From Caprimulgus europaeus (taxonomy: Eukaryota > Chordata > Aves > Caprimulgiformes > Caprimulgidae): a DNA stretch of 64,000 nucleotides. Positions 50,308 through 64,000 of the stretch are shown one piece after another. Both the position numbers and the translations under genes were made by a program. Positions within the stretch are counted from its first letter, which is position 1, and each line of letters opens with the position of its first letter. Location of the stretch: NCBI GenBank assembly GCA_907165065.1, contig OU015524.1, positions 37,453,295 through 37,517,294 on the forward strand. Reading direction: 5' to 3'. Under the pieces are notes generated by a model, which saw only the letters and a program-made list of their open reading frames with translations, was not told where the DNA came from and ran no database searches.

Positions 50308-53300
50308 TAGCTGAAGAACAATAGAATTCCACATGAAACTGCATTATTTTTTGATCAGGTACATAAATTGAGACACTGATAATGTCTTAATTGCTATTAT
50401 ACTGCCAAATGCTGGTGCAAACTCAAAATTACAAAGTGGTTAGCAGTCTTTGTAGTGAAGCTTAGAAGTAAAAGCATCACTACTTCAGGAGCTGTTAAAA
50501 ATGCTGTCATAAAATACTGAACTTCTTTTTGCACTTCCTTGTCATATTCAGAGATACATTCGTGTAATATACCTTCATCAAATCAATTCTCTAATAGGAT
50601 GTAGCAAAGAATTTGTATTTAATTAGCATAGTTGGTGAATCGTAATATCCAGTAATTATAATGTTTACATTTATTCACTACATTATCCAAAATGTTTTGT
50701 TCAAGTGTATCTTGGTACAGTAACCTCAAGGAAGTACAATCTCCGTGTCAGAAAGTTATGGGTTTTTAGGTTTACCATGAATTAGTTGTCAAAGTGTTAC
50801 AATCGTGCAAAAGTTAAAACCATAACCCAGTTTAAGGTAAGTTTTAAAAACTTACTTTGGTGAACTTTAATGTAAACAAAAAAAGTAATAATGTTACTAA
50901 AAAGAGCTAACAATACTTACCTATCTAGACATTTTACTTCACCAGTATTTCTGAAGTAGCCCTAAAACACCAGAAGAAATAGAAATAAGCAACTTCAAAG
51001 TGCAAAATGTGTTTATGTACTTATAAAACCATTTCTTTAAGTTTTTAATTCCTTTCCACCACATTTACCTGTTCATCCGTCTCTGTGGGAATGTCACAGA
51101 GCATTGAATGTCCCCTCTCAAATACTTGGAAGAAGTCTCATATAGTAGTTTTGGGGAACAATGAAAAAAAAAAAAACCATAAAATTGGAGGGTAAATGGA
51201 GCCTTTCTGAAGGAGTATTCACTTGCATTCACTGCGTCCACTGCAGTGAAGTGAGGTCCCCTGCATCAAGTCTGATTTTTGGTCTGGTTTGGTCAGTGAA
51301 CCACACAGTATCAAATAACTATCCAATACAAAGACTAATTCTTTTTCTTGTTTAGGACAGGTGTGGTAAGATCTGATATATGATAGGCCTAGGAGTCCAA
51401 AAAGCACCATAACCAGGAATGCAGAAAGAACCTCCAACAGTGGCAGGATCCAGCCATCAGTCCTCAGCAAGGCAAGGAATAGGTCTGTACATTGATGTGT
51501 AGGCAATTGTTGTTTGTTATTTAATGCAAAGTCCCAGGAGGTTCTTTACCATCTCTAATTCTTATTCAAAATTTGAATAAGCTTTTGACATACAGTTAAA
51601 AAGTTAAATGAAAGCATCTGAAGGTCCCATGCTCCTTCCATCCACAGACACCTCCTGAAAAGCAAACACCCAAAGAAACCCAGACCTTTGAAGCATTTGT
51701 GCCTGGCAAGAAAGTTGAAACAAGTTCATATTTAAGCTGGTCTAGGCTGACTATTTGATTCTGCTACCATTTGCTGAGTGTCTGGGAGGCAAAGCACAAG
51801 GCAAGGACTCTGAAGTGCTGGGAGTATTTACTGGATGGGAATGAAGCAGTTTAAAATCAAACATAGTTTTACTGTTTGTCCAAATGAAGTGCTTTTGAGC
51901 TGTTTGTTAAATGATTTTTATAGTTAAGTATTAGAATCTCTCTCTCAGTGAAACAGAAATTGAGGAATATAAGTAATCACTACTAATAAAATGAGGCCTC
52001 CACATCCAGTTTGTTGCTTTCTCCACTTGATTTCTACTGGAAGCAGATTTCTGTGGATTTATTCCTGGTGCAACAATGCCACAAGGCAGCAACTAACAAC
52101 AGAGGAACTCAGCACAGGGGACAATAATTGTTCTGAAATAAAACATGCGACATAAGGCCAGGGAGACAAGGTTAGAGTTCAAGCAGGTCTGGTTTATGGA
52201 GGTATGGACCAAAGGAGAGAGCAGAAGCTGCTGAAGGGTCCCAAAAGGGGTGCAGGATGCAAGCTGTTTTACAGTATACAAAGACTTCAGGCTGCTTAAG
52301 TGACAAATAAACATGGCCTTCTTTAATTCTGACATGCTCCCAATAACATAGGATGCTTTATTAAGCATTTGTATCTGTTAGAGGACAACTTCTTTGGCTG
52401 AAGTGACAACAGTTTTGTTTTTTTTTTGTGGGGTGGAGGATGTTTTGTCTCCAGTTCTCTGAGAATAACTGTTACTGTTTCTGATATATATTCCTGACAT
52501 CTACAGGAAATCTTAGAAGAACTCAATTTCCTGACAAAATGATCTTATTCTTGCATGAGTCAATGAAAAACCCCATGAAAACTGCTTTTACTTGACACAT
52601 CTTATCCCCTTTTGTTGCCTGAAATAAGGAAAGTTAGGAAGTACCCACCATATAAAATTGAAGATTAGTTTTTTATAAAAAAAGGGTACTGAAATGAGAG
52701 GAATGAAGATGCATTTCCTTAGATGCTCTCTGAGCAGCTGTGCTCTGGGATCCTGCTAGCTTTTTGTTCTGACTGAACTCCAAGTGTTACCTTTGTGAAT
52801 AAGCATGTGCTGTGCTTCATTTCACTTGAATTTTGGGCTAAGAGCACAAAATAATACAAATTAAACCTTTTATCCCTAAGATGTTCCTTCACTTTATCAA
52901 AGTGACACCATATTTTCAGTGAATCCCATATTTACCAAGGTAAAACAGCCTTTGGATTCTCATATTTGTCTTCATATTGGCTGTTTTTATATGTTGGGTT
53001 TTTTGCCTTGGAATCAAGGAAAACAAAACAGTAATTGACTTTGGAGACTTACCTCTGAGCTAGCTACATCCTACAGCAGCAGAACAAATGTAACTCTGTG
53101 CCTCTTGTGAGCTTTCTGAGAATCCCTTAATATGCATCATTCTATCTGGTAGATTTTATTTTTTTTTTTTTAAATAAGATTCATTTGTCTCAGTTAGTTT
53201 TTCCAGAAGTTCCAGACTCAATATTTTGCAGATCACCTGCATGGTGACCATTTATGCATGTTCTCTGTGCAGACCTTGAAATTACTTTTGTTTCCATTAA

Positions 53301-56300
53301 TTTCATTTCACATCCTTCTGCTGCAGTTTATTGTTTCCACTAAGCAATGTATTTCTAACATATTCCCTTTTAACATTGCTGTAAGAGATGTCAGGCAAGT
53401 TCCTTGTTACATTTTGCTCCTTGGCTCATATTCCATTTTACCTTTCAACAGTGCTTGTATCCTGAACATAAAAAAAAGCCTTTTCCATTAGTACCATATA
53501 ATCATTTTTCCTGTTGCCTCCAAGGCATGAGGCATACACTCTCATTCCATTTTCTCTCCTTTTGGTCTCTGCACATTCATAGTCCTGCTCTCCCCATCAC
53601 TAAACCTGCTGTGCATCTGCAATTCACAAGTTCTGGGAAACAAAACAAAACAAAACAAAACTTTAAAGTATATCCTTAAACTAATGTATATGTACAAACA
53701 TTTGCATATGTCTTAACAAAAACAAAGGAGAAACCTCTATAATGGAATAGCTTTAAGAAAGCCTTGCTCCCATTTCTCTTAATGTGTTCAAGAGTATTGC
53801 AACAGACAAGTAGGACCTTCAAAATGGAGAGTGTTGCCTGGTGTAGGAAAACACACAGAGCCACCAGTATCTAACAAAACCCAGACACTGTCCATAGAGA
53901 GACTGCTCAGACTGCCACAGTCTAGTCTAGAAACACTAATACACAATGAAGCAGATAACGTGAAAGGCCATGTGGTATTCAGAAGGGGGACATCTCATTG
54001 TCCATGCTCCACCATCATGCTATCTGAATTACTCCAGGCAGCTCATTCTCTTTCACAGTTTCCCATCTCATTTTCCAGTGTTTCCACATAACAGTTAGAG
54101 CTCAAGCTTCTTGGGAGACACTGTTTCATTGTGGCTGTCCTGGGCATCTCACAATTTAATCTATAATTTCACATACAGCCAGGGTGAGGTCACCAGCATT
54201 TTCCACTGCCTGCCTCTCACACTGGCTTTATTCTGCCAACCTCCCAGCACAGCAGATGCTATTGCTGCTGGGCACTGCCCCTGACAGGGACTGGCCAATT
54301 ATAAAGAAGGCATCCACTGGAGTGGCATGCACTGTGTGTCCCAGCCTCATTGGGATATATAGCTACTGTTGCATTAATGAAGTCTGATTCATACAATTAC
54401 ATATCTTTCTGCCCAGTAATGATCCAGTCAAGCACAGAAGGAATGAGAGAAACTTAGCAAAAGTAATTTGAGTTTTCACTCTTAAGCCTCTCACATCCAC
54501 AGGAAAATCCTACCCTCTGTTTTTCTAGAGAAACTGCTGAACAGAAAAACTTGCTAATGATGTGTTAATACATGCATATTACTGAGCTCTTTCTGACATG
54601 CCTTATAGTACTCAGGGTGTCTGAGGTATACTGACTCTCATTGAAGGTTTATTCTAGGCAACCAGGGAGGCAATGCAGCCTCTCATTACAGATACCCAAC
54701 TCATTTTAACAGTAATAGCTGCTTTATTTTTTTAATGAAATTGTTAACCTTTGCAGATTTGTGGGTTTATTAGAAGAAGAGGTTGGAAATTTATTTCTGC
54801 TTCCTTGCCCAATAAAGTGTTAGCTGCATGCTAAGCTTCTGTGTGATATGAAGAGGAAAATACATTGAGTGAACATTCCCTGGTGGGTTCGTCCCAGTAT
54901 TACTCATGGTGTTGATACGGCTAGTTTTGACAGGCTGGCGACTTGTCACAAGTGCAGTCTGGTTCCCACAGGGAACACTCCTGCAACAAAGAAAACCACA
55001 AGGAACTGTGTTTTTGTTCCTGTGCCATTATGTCAAACTGTCAGAAATTTCAATTTTTCAACCTGAAGAAACTCAAGAATCTGGAATTAAAATGTTGGTT
55101 ATAGTCCTTTTAACATGCACTTTTCACTAAGGACACAAATTAAGAATGTCACCTCATTAACCATGACTGGGCATGTCAGATATAGGAGGTGTGGTGACAT
55201 CTTACAGACGTAACACTGCAGTATCTCCCCTCCTTCACATCTGGTTTTACCAAGGCACTAAGAGGACTGTAACTTACCTTTCTGCTGTGTGTTACCACAA
55301 AACAGTGTGTGCATTCACAGTTATTTGGATCATACACATCTATATCCACTCTTTTCCATCCTGCTATCTTTGAAGTCTGTCCTAGCTCCCCTAACTCTAT
55401 GAATGTTATGGAAAGCACTTGGCCCCAGTTTCAGCTTCTGTTTCATTACCTTGTAATTTTAGCTGAGTTTCACACTTCTGAGTGTCCCACTGCTTTTCCC
55501 TTAGTCTTACCATGCTTTTCCCCAATATTATGTACTTTCCATATGGATCAGCTTAAACTCCCTATCGGTGTTCCTGCTTGTCATGCTATTAGCACTGTCT
55601 GGAGCACACTACCAAGGCACTGAAGATATCTATGGATCAGTTCCTAATTCTCCATGCACATGTATTTCTGTGTAGTCTTTAGCAAGTATTTAAATACTGT
55701 AATCTGTTTTGTTGTGCACTTCATTTGGTTTTCCCTAGCATAAACTAAAATAAGCAAAACAAGAGTGAAGGGGCCTAAGCAGGGATGTTTCTCACACCAG
55801 TGGCAGTAGCTTCCCATGAGAACCCCCGTAACAATAGCGTAGGGATCTGCAGATGCAGGGACATGAGACCAACAGCACCAGAATAAAAGCATGGGAATAA
55901 CAGGGAAAACTGCCTGCAAGGCTCCAAGCAGCTTGGGTGAAAGGTTACAGAGCTGCAAATAACAGACCTGTAGCATTATAGAACCTGAAGCACTAAGGCA
56001 CCTCAGGCACCATGCAACTTCATTTTCTGTTTACCTTCTTCATCGCACATGTGATTTCACAGAGAGTTGCCATACCATCCCTCTTTCCCTTTCTTCAGTC
56101 AGGGAAGTCTTGTTATTCATTCTTCATGCAGAGTCTGTTCAGTATCTGTCATCATCCTTGTCATTCTTCTCGGTACTATTTTCAATTCTACTACAATGTT
56201 TTGGGAAGATTGCATTAGAATTATCCACAATATTGAAGATGTGATGCATGAAAGTATTATAGAGTTGCCTAGTGATGTTTTCTGGTTTGTTTTTCCTCTT

Positions 56301-58660
56301 CTAAATAATTCCTAATGTTGTATTTGTTTTTTTACTGCAACAGAGTAATGTGGTGACCTTTTCATTTTTATAAGCCCTGAATCTTGTTCACAGTGAGTAG
56401 AATTCACCAAATATTTGTAATATACTGTGAATCTTCATGTTTTTAAGTTTTTCTGCATAAATTATGCCAACTGAAGCTGGATCACCACACGAACATGGGC
56501 ACTCTGAAGGTCAAAAACCTCTATGTATGCAGAAACGTAAAAAATCAAGTTGAAAAATGTTTATTCAAATAATTTAAACACAAGATATTTCACGTGGGTT
56601 AAGAGATATACCCACAATTTTGTAGTCATTTGCTCTGTTTGAGGAGAGGACTTGTCAGGTTTTAGAATTCCTAACACTTTATTTAGCTTTCAATAAAGCT
56701 CCTAAAACATTCCTTTCAGAAATGCCTAGAATTGTTCTTGTCATGTTGCAAGCAACCAACCTTATGTGCAATTGACTTAGAGTCAACCATGAAAAACATT
56801 TTCAAATGAATATTCATTACTGAAGCTTTTTTTTTTGGATCACTACACAACTAAACAAAGGTACTGGGACAATTCCACTATTTGTATATAAAGTGAGTAA
56901 ACACAGTCTGTTCATCACATCTGAACAGTGTTGATTCTTCTTGGGCTGTCATTTCTAATGTGGAAGCTAAAGAACTATGGCAAAAATTAACCTGTTCCTC
57001 CTTGGGTATGGAGAATCACAGCATTAGCAACATCAGCCCAGTGCTAAGGAATTTCACTTCCCAAAAGCCATTGAGGACCTGATCCAAAGGTCTGGCTCCC
57101 AGGCACTTCAGGGATTTTAATCTGCTTCTCAATGCAATGCAAAACTCATTTGCACATAAATTCCCATTGTAGTAAAATGTTTTATGCATCCCCTGCAGCT
57201 GAGATGGAGTAGAATGGGTCACTGAGGAGAAAGAGAAGTATTTTAATCTTTTAGAGACTTTGGAGTGACCCCCATCACCTCCTCCCCTGCTTCACTTACA
57301 AGCAGCATCTTGGAGGCCAAAGTGCCCCATTGCCAGAGGGGTGGTTTCTCATGGCAGGTTGCAGCACAGTGAGTGGGAACGGAGCATGCAGACCCTGAAG
57401 CCCTGTACCCTGACCCTATATGGCAAACCATCCTCTGTTTAGCATGCCAGCTGTTTGCCTGTCCTCAGCAATGCATTTTGTCCAATAGGACAAGCCACAA
57501 AGATCCTGTAGTCATCACAGTCAATCACCACTCCTCACTAATATTTATCTTCTTGATTGTTTTCAAAAGAAAATATCAGAGATTCAGCTGACAGAAAATG
57601 CAGAGATATAATCAGCAATATCAAAGCAAGGGAATAAAAAAAAATTCAGAGGGTAGTGTTATCACAATGTAACAGGTTTATGCTAATCTGGTTTTAGTAA
57701 ATTTGTCTCTCTATAAATCTTCATTCTTTCTGATTCTTTTCTATTACTTCTTAATCTGAAAATAGTTTTCCATCTTCACTCAAAAAGATTTAGTTCCTTC
57801 CTATTGAATAAAAAAAAATAAAACTATTGAGCAAATCCAGTTATCAGAAGTATGTAGTTAATTTTGTATTGCAGCATTTAGACATTCTATTTTTTTTTTT
57901 TTTTTTTCACCAAAGCCCTGGCTCAGCAAGGCATTTTTGGCAGATATGTAAACCTCTTTTTTCATTCAACAAAGTCCTTTAAAATCTGCTTAAATAATAA
58001 CCTGTTTTCCTAAAAATCTATTTTAAACTTCTTCACAATGTAAAACCCAGGCAGTTATTTCACTTCCTCAGAACTGTAAAGCTTATCTCTAATTATATAA
58101 AATTAATGCAGGCAGGGAAGCAACCTTAAAACTTTAATTTGTTGAAAAATACAGTTAATAGAATTTGTTAATTCAGGCAAATGCAAAAAATGCTTTTGGA
58201 ATTAAAAAAAAAAAAAAAAGCATTTGTCCCTTAAGTTGGAAAACTTTGTTTTGGTTTATTTAAATAACATATTTCATCTTTTTTAATTTGAGAAAACTTT
58301 TTGTTTCAAACCTGGCAAAGCCTGGGCAGGCAAAGCTGCTTGCTAGAGATGTTATTCTCCATTAACTAGGTGAGATGGGATCACTTGCAGTTCTGTTTAG
58401 GTGGCTCTATCAGGTGGCTCACACTAGGTGCCATGAACTTGCTATGCCCATTCTTCAGAGCCAAAATTGAAGAAAATCACAAAGTCCTTTGAAAAAGAAA
58501 ATAAGGAAAAATCAAACCAGTTAATAGTATAGCCAATGGGAATTATCCACAGGATCCCATACAAGATGTGAGCTGGGACTTCAGGGACACATACAGCATC
58601 CATATTCACACTGCAGAAAAAAAAGCCTAGTCTAACCGTTAGATGAGCTGATTGTTGAAA
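50308..58660. other. Non-coding A+T-rich stretch, no gene seen
   Basis: More than 8 kb without a supported gene. Frames up to 110 codons (55644-55976, minus) show no family features. Small simple repeats are (CAAAA)4 at 53641-53660 and 18 Ts at 57890-57907. Other homopolymer runs are at 52419-52428 (T, interrupted), 53157-53170 (T) and 58204-58219 (16 A). A modestly G+C-richer patch lies at 57,240-57,420. I recognise no dispersed repeat here. Confidence 0.5.
53641..53660. repeat. (CAAAA)4 microsatellite
   Basis: Four perfect CAAAA units. Ordinary short simple repeat with no associated feature. Confidence 0.95.
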
Positions 58661-58832
58661 AACACAGAGAAGCTGTGGGATTTCCATCCTTGGAGATATT
58701 CCAAACTCAAATGAATTAAGCTCTGATCAACCTGACCTGATACTGAAGATAGCTCTGCTGTGAGTCCAGAGTGGGACGAGACGATCCCTGGGGTCCCTAC
58801 TAACCCAAGCTATTCTGTGAGTGTGATTCTAC
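58661..58832 (+). mobile_element. CR1-type LINE fragment, diverged, plus strand
   Basis: The segment contains CAGAGAAGCTGTGGGATTTC, CATCCTTGGAGATATTCCAA, then GATCAACCTGACCTGATACT, a CTGCTGTGAG-type hinge and GGGGTCCCTACTAACCCAAG, ending in ATTCTGTGAGTGTGATTCTA. These are the diagnostic steps of the CR1 3' region in sense orientation, but with several substitutions and small indels. The missing GGGGGTTGGA-type segment is replaced by a diverged GTGGGACGAG. It is a short, older insertion of about 170 bp from a different subfamily than the CR1 250 bp downstream. Confidence 0.85.
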
Positions 58833-59084
58833 ACTACTGTAGAAACTACCAGGAACCATTTGTACAAAAGGAAATTTACTCTGCCCTCTCATCCTCCAGT
58901 CTGTTAAGATACACTTGCTCACTGCTGAGCATTGTCCCAGTCCAGATTGAACTGTACTTGCTTCATTAAATGGCATATCAGGAAAGAGCACCACCTCTGA
59001 GACTGACTGACTTAGAAACATCCATGCTTTTCCTAAGCAAAGTGCTGTCCTTCTTCTCCCTTATCATAGAAACATTATCTTAAA
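58833..59084. other. Spacer between two same-strand CR1 fragments
   Basis: A 252-bp spacer with no recognised repeat. Small frames on both strands (58760-58969 and 58800-59021) cross it but look like chance. It separates two CR1 fragments that point the same way. Confidence 0.6.
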
Positions 59085-59350
59085 CAGTAATGGCTTTAAA
59101 CTGAAAGAGGGTAGGTTTACATTAAATATTAGGAAGAAATTCTACACTGTGAGGGTGGTCAGATACTGGAACAGGTTGCCCAGAGAAGTTGTGGATGCCC
59201 CCTCCCTGAAAGTGTTCAAGGCCAGGTTGGATGAGGCTTTGAGCAACCTGGTCTAGTGGAAGGTGTCCCTGCTCATGGCAGGGGGGTTGGAACTAGATGA
59301 TCTTTAAGGTCCCTTTCCAACCCTAACCATTCTATGATTCTTTGATTCTA
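59085..59350 (+). mobile_element. CR1-type LINE fragment, plus strand
   Basis: This is 266 bp starting TAATGGCTTTAAACTGAAAG, then AGGGTAGGTTTACATTAAAT, AGATACTGGAACAGGTTGCC, GTTCAAGGCCAGGTTGGATG, TCTAGTGGAAGGTGTCCCTG and TTGGAACTAGATGATCTTTA, ending with ATTCTATGATTCTTTGATTC. It is close to the last half of the CR1 at 14034-14535 and complementary to those at 36066 and 49912. It is 5'-truncated as usual and has no coding capacity. Confidence 0.95.
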
Positions 59351-62300
59351 CCTTGAATGAAGAGGGAAAAAATGTAGAAAAAACATAAAGCATTCAGTTT
59401 TGAAGGCATATGGGAGCCTTCAAAAAAAAAAAAAAAAGAACTGGCCTAGAAGATTGAATATAATATAGATTTGTTTGTTCATTTTCAGCACATGATACAA
59501 AGTTGATGAAGATCTTGAATCTGATCTTCATAATGGCAACTGAGTTTAAATACAGAAGCATTAGTAAGAGAACAGAAATAAGAGATCAGTCCGATATCCA
59601 GGAAAGCCTTCTAGCTAGCTGGATAGACCAGAAGCTTCATTTAACCTGGAACATCACATTTAAATTAAAGGAAGTATTAATAAAGGAAATGTTCAGAGAT
59701 TTTTTTACACAATTGCAAATAGCAGAGAAAAGGAGCAAAAGAATGTGTGAGAGAAGCTACTATTCAGTAGAAATAACTGATGGGACAGTCCTACAAGGCA
59801 CTATATAATCATAAACTATAAACTTTCTTGAAGTTGCAAACACAAGGAATTTTATAATATATGGAATTTATAAGTATGGAAAATTAGAAGATCAGCTGCA
59901 CTAGTGATTTGAAACTGTTGGAACTCATGACAATGAAAAATTCATACCTTACTTAAACAACTAGAACATACTGTGCACAATTTGTCACTGACGGTATAGT
60001 TCTATTTTGCAGAAACTATTTGGAATATTGGTCTCCTAAAGGATAACATCTCATACTGGATTTGATAACGATTGCTAAAATAGTGAAGTTATATATCACT
60101 TTTAGACTTGGTAAAATCACTGACAGAATCACTTTTAATACCTAAAGTAAGGACACGTTTATTAACAATCAGAGAAATTCCTTTAATTCTGAGGAAGTAG
60201 GACAACATCATTGGATTTCTCTCATTAAATTTGCCACAGCCATTCACTTGTTGACTTTGTAAGTCACCTGCACGAGTCACTTGTTTTTCTTACAATATAT
60301 TCTGAAGTGATATAGCTGTGCATATTTTCCCACTTATATAAGTAATCACTATACTAATGCATCAACACAAACCAACCAACCAACCAAAAAACCCCAAATA
60401 CAATTACTATTATTCATTGTCATTAACTTACTCTTCATCCATGCAAAAGTCCCAACATACCAACACAGTGTTGTCTAGTATAGAAAAATGTCCACGGCAG
60501 AAATGCTAAACTTAAAACAATCTTATCTTACATCTATCCTGTAATCCCCTGCCACATTCATTATATATTTTTCAATTTCTACAGTAAAATCTTCTTTCAA
60601 CAATTAAATCTGATTTTCCCCAGAGTAATTACATCTGATAGGTTGAATAAACAGGTCCAAAAATTATAAAATAATTGTGATGCACGCACCTGAAGGTTCA
60701 TTTCCTGATTTTGGTACTTCTATACCTCTGAGTGCTTGCAGTAGTCATAATGTGATTTTCATTTATTTGAGTTTTGGACATGTCCATGTGTAGGTATGTG
60801 CCTGGGTGGGGGAGTGGGGTTGCTTGTGTGGATGTGCATTCTCTTTGGCTTCTGTTATCTGGCCATGTTTTTCATCAGTAAGGCTGAACTCTGGCTGAAA
60901 TCTCAGTTCAGCCTCTTCTGAATATTTGCATGCCAGTCTTTGAACTCATGACAATGTACTATTTTTCTCAACAATATTGCCTCATTCAATGTACTGGATG
61001 CAACCCTCTCCTGGGAAATGCTTTCTGCTTTTTATGAACTACTGCAAAATGAACGTTAATAGAACAAAACATAAAGTGCAAAACATATAAAATCATATAG
61101 AAATAGGTCATTGATCCAGCTGCTTTCAGCCTGGCACTCAACATAGTAATGAACAACCTATTAATTCACAGATTCTATGACTGTACATGTGAAAAAGTGT
61201 CACCAAGAGAAACTATGAACAACCCACAATAGGGCATCTTCAAATCTAGCCATGAAGACTTCATATCCACGGAAGTATGTTTAAACTGTCCCAACAGAGA
61301 AGAGGGTTACACCTGAGCAGACTGAAGTGCTACGATATGTCATAAAAACAGAACATAAACCTGTCCGAAATATAGACTTTCACTTTTTGGTCTTGAAAAG
61401 GCAGCATTAAATATTGGATTAAGCATGCTTGATCGGGCCCAAAATAAAATTGCTTACTGTCTTTTTTATATCCAGGTAGAAGCTTTACTTTGTGTCTTGG
61501 CTTCCCTCAATTTTCAATTGTGGAGCAAATTCTTGTCTGACACACGAATGTGGAAATGCGTATCCAAAGGCTGAATTTGTCCATGTAATATCAAATTAAT
61601 ATACACTTCTGGTAAAGCACTTTTTAGATTCTGACATGGAAGGATGCATTAACAATTTGCAGCAAAAAGAAGCAAAATTCGTTCTCCATTTTGTACAAAC
61701 AAGACTTGAGCACTGAATCCAATAACAGTAGACAAGGTTTAGAAGAACACTGACTTCTAAGCAAAATGTTTATTTTACCTCAGTCATTCCTGATTTGGAT
61801 TCAGTACACATTCTTGATATAAGAATAATCATCTATCTCTTTTTATACAATTCATGCTACATAGGAGCAATGTGTCTGTAAATAGACCAAGGATTCAGTG
61901 TTAACAAATTGCAAAGCTTTATTTAGAATTTGTGTTTCTTATAAAACAATTTTATAACAAACTCTAATACAAAAGTCTCATAAAATTAACAAATAAATAA
62001 AATACATTGATTTTGAAACACACTCATTTTCTTTAAGTGTCAAGAGTAATTCACTGTGTTCTGCATCTGAATTCTTCTAACAGTTCAAGAAGGTTTTGGC
62101 GTCTAAGGTGAACAAATGAAAATGTTGGTCATCACCCTGTAACACCAAAGTTAGAGAACATAATTACCAACTTTTTGCACCTTCTGGCTTTCTAAAATCC
62201 ACTGTCTGACTTGCAAATTAGGTAAATGTAGTTTTTCTTCTCATCTAATCAACTGAACATGAAAATAGATTTTTTTTTTTTTAGAAAAAACACCTACTAA

Positions 62301-64000
62301 AGCCTGTAATAAGTAAGCACTGCCAGTTAGGAAAGCTGTGCAAAAAGTTCCATTTCTATATCACATCTATATTTTCTAAGGTTTTACTGTTCAGAAGCTC
62401 TCTCTGCTCTTTTTCAATTGTTATTTCATGATATTGAAGCATTCATCACCAAAATTCAAATGAGTTTATCACATCAAAGTTGATTTATTAATCTAAAATG
62501 GCCAGGACTTATAATCCCTCTCTGACAGTACCTGAGAAAGACAACTACAATGCCTCTAAACCAAGAGACAACACATCCATTTTAGATGTGGTAAGGAGGC
62601 AGGGATTAGTGCTATTTGGAAGAGTGTAGAAGTAGCCCCAGCAGCCTGCCAGGGCTCTCAGACACCACAGTCCCCAACCTCCCCAGGAACAGTCACCCGA
62701 TGGAAGTGTCTCTGGGGGTGCATGACAAGGAACAGACCTGTAGGTCACATCACCTTGGAGCTACTCTGCCTTATAGAAACACACTTCAGGAACAGATAGT
62801 AATAGCAAGGCTGTGTCTGAACAAGAGAATCATCTAATTCCAACCACATAGTCCACTAAGGTTACTCATTTAATCTCATTGTGCAAAATATTTCAGAAAG
62901 CCAGGCTATTCTGCAATTCCCAGGCTCAGATATGAAAAAAATCAAATGTAAAATGTTGCTGTTACTAGCATACATTTTGACTGAGAAAACAGTCATATCC
63001 AAAACAGCATGTGTGCTTCAGCCTAAATGTAAGTAGGTGTCCTAAGCCAGTGAGATTGATGGGGCTTAAGCACTCAAAAGTAAACAACATTGCTCACGAA
63101 TTTTCCTCTAAGGAATCTGACTAGTACAACAGAAGTAGCAGGAGCACACGCCTGGGCCAGATGGAACATCAAATATTCACTCAAAGGGTGCTGTGGAATC
63201 CATTTTCGAACAAAAAAATCAAAGTATCTGTGAAGTCACTGGATGTGACAGATGTTCAGTTGCCATATAAAATCAAATCCTCTTTACTAAGATGATTGAA
63301 TATGTCTGTGGGTGTCCGGTTTCATTTAAAATATCTGCCTTAGAATTAATGAAGCTTATTTTGCTATATTCTGTATTTGATATAACCAGATTATTCAGCT
63401 TTGTTTACCTAAAATGGTCTTGCATTTTTCCTGACCATAACATGGTTTCCTGAAAATGACCTCTTCATTGAAGTTCTGTCCAAGTAGTGAGAGAAAAGTA
63501 GTCAATACTGAGCAAAGACACAAAAAAGGCTTGTAAAGGTTCTGAACACCGTCTCTTTAAACACATTGTTATATGTTTATACTTCTTCATGTGATGACAA
63601 CAGCTAGATCAGGACCCTGATGCTCACAGAAGGTGCTCAAAAAAAAATCTTGAAAAAAACCCACCTGCAGTGTTGAATCAAGCATGCAAGACATCGTTTA
63701 CTGGAATTATCAACCTCCTAACACTGGAAACGTGATTGCTTCTTACACTGTAAGAAGCTCTACTCTTTAAACAAAAATTCTCAAATTAATACCAAAGATT
63801 CATGTTTCAACAGAGATACTACTATAGTGTGTTAACTGTAACTACATACAATGCGAAAGTATTACTGTATATAGAGAACATGGGTTCATAAAGGGAAGTT
63901 CATTCTATTTAGCTTTTGTGAAGGACATCAAGATTTGTACACTTCTGATAAATAATTCTATCATTGTTCAGACTACGTGTATGTAATGTTGAGATCAGAG
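59351..64000. other. Non-coding stretch to window end, no gene seen
   Basis: No supported gene. A 101-codon frame at 59503-59808 begins shortly after the CR1 and is rich in Lys, Glu and Ile from A-rich sequence, with no known motif. Simple sequence includes 16 As at 59422-59437, ACCA-type units at about 60370-60386 and a T run at 62269-62281. A slightly G+C-richer patch at about 62,600-62,730 carries overlapping frames on both strands but nothing recognisable. Confidence 0.5.
60370..60386. repeat. (ACCA)n short tetranucleotide repeat
   Basis: About four AACC/ACCA units followed by A and C runs. Ordinary low-complexity sequence. Confidence 0.9.

Overview
This window looks like non-coding DNA from a vertebrate nuclear genome, most likely a bird. 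The main clue is at least seven 5'-truncated CR1-type LINE fragments. Several end in the ATTCTATG-type octamer repeat (or its complement), and several carry the familiar avian CR1 tail with TTGGAACTAGATGATCTTTA on one strand or the other. The base composition is A+T-rich and the homopolymer runs are typical of eukaryotes. Nothing resembles bacterial gene packing: there are no ribosome-binding sites and no operons, and almost every open frame is under 140 codons with no recognisable protein family. I cannot name the species or the nearest gene. The window could be intergenic or deep inside a large intron.

Layout. 1-14 kb is unique-looking A+T-rich sequence with A or T tracts (including a 45-nt A run at 8681), a possible retroposed transcript end near 4.4 kb and a CA-rich low-complexity patch at 11.8 kb. 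At 14.0-15.2 kb a plus-strand CR1 and an older minus-strand CR1 converge. 15.2-29.2 kb is mostly featureless, with a Z-DNA-type CG/CA run (21.3 kb) and a three-copy 21-bp minisatellite (25.7 kb). At 29.23-29.94 kb lies a minus-strand solo LTR of an endogenous retrovirus, with its promoter block duplicated in tandem. 30-41.7 kb is unique sequence with one CR1 (36.1 kb) and a short inverted repeat (40.1 kb).

The most striking object is at 41,741-44,394: an uninterrupted 2,654-nt run of purines on the plus strand, built from GAAA and GGAA units. It opens all six reading frames, so the ~900-residue 'proteins' there are artefacts. 44.4-64 kb is again A+T-rich and carries four more CR1 pieces (48.3, 49.9, 58.7 and 59.1 kb). 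It also holds one short open block at 47.3 kb on the minus strand that has exon-like character but that I do not recognise.

No gene, RNA gene, CRISPR array or multi-gene system can be supported. The items most worth following up are the giant polypurine array, the LTR with two promoter copies, and the 47.3-kb exon candidate.
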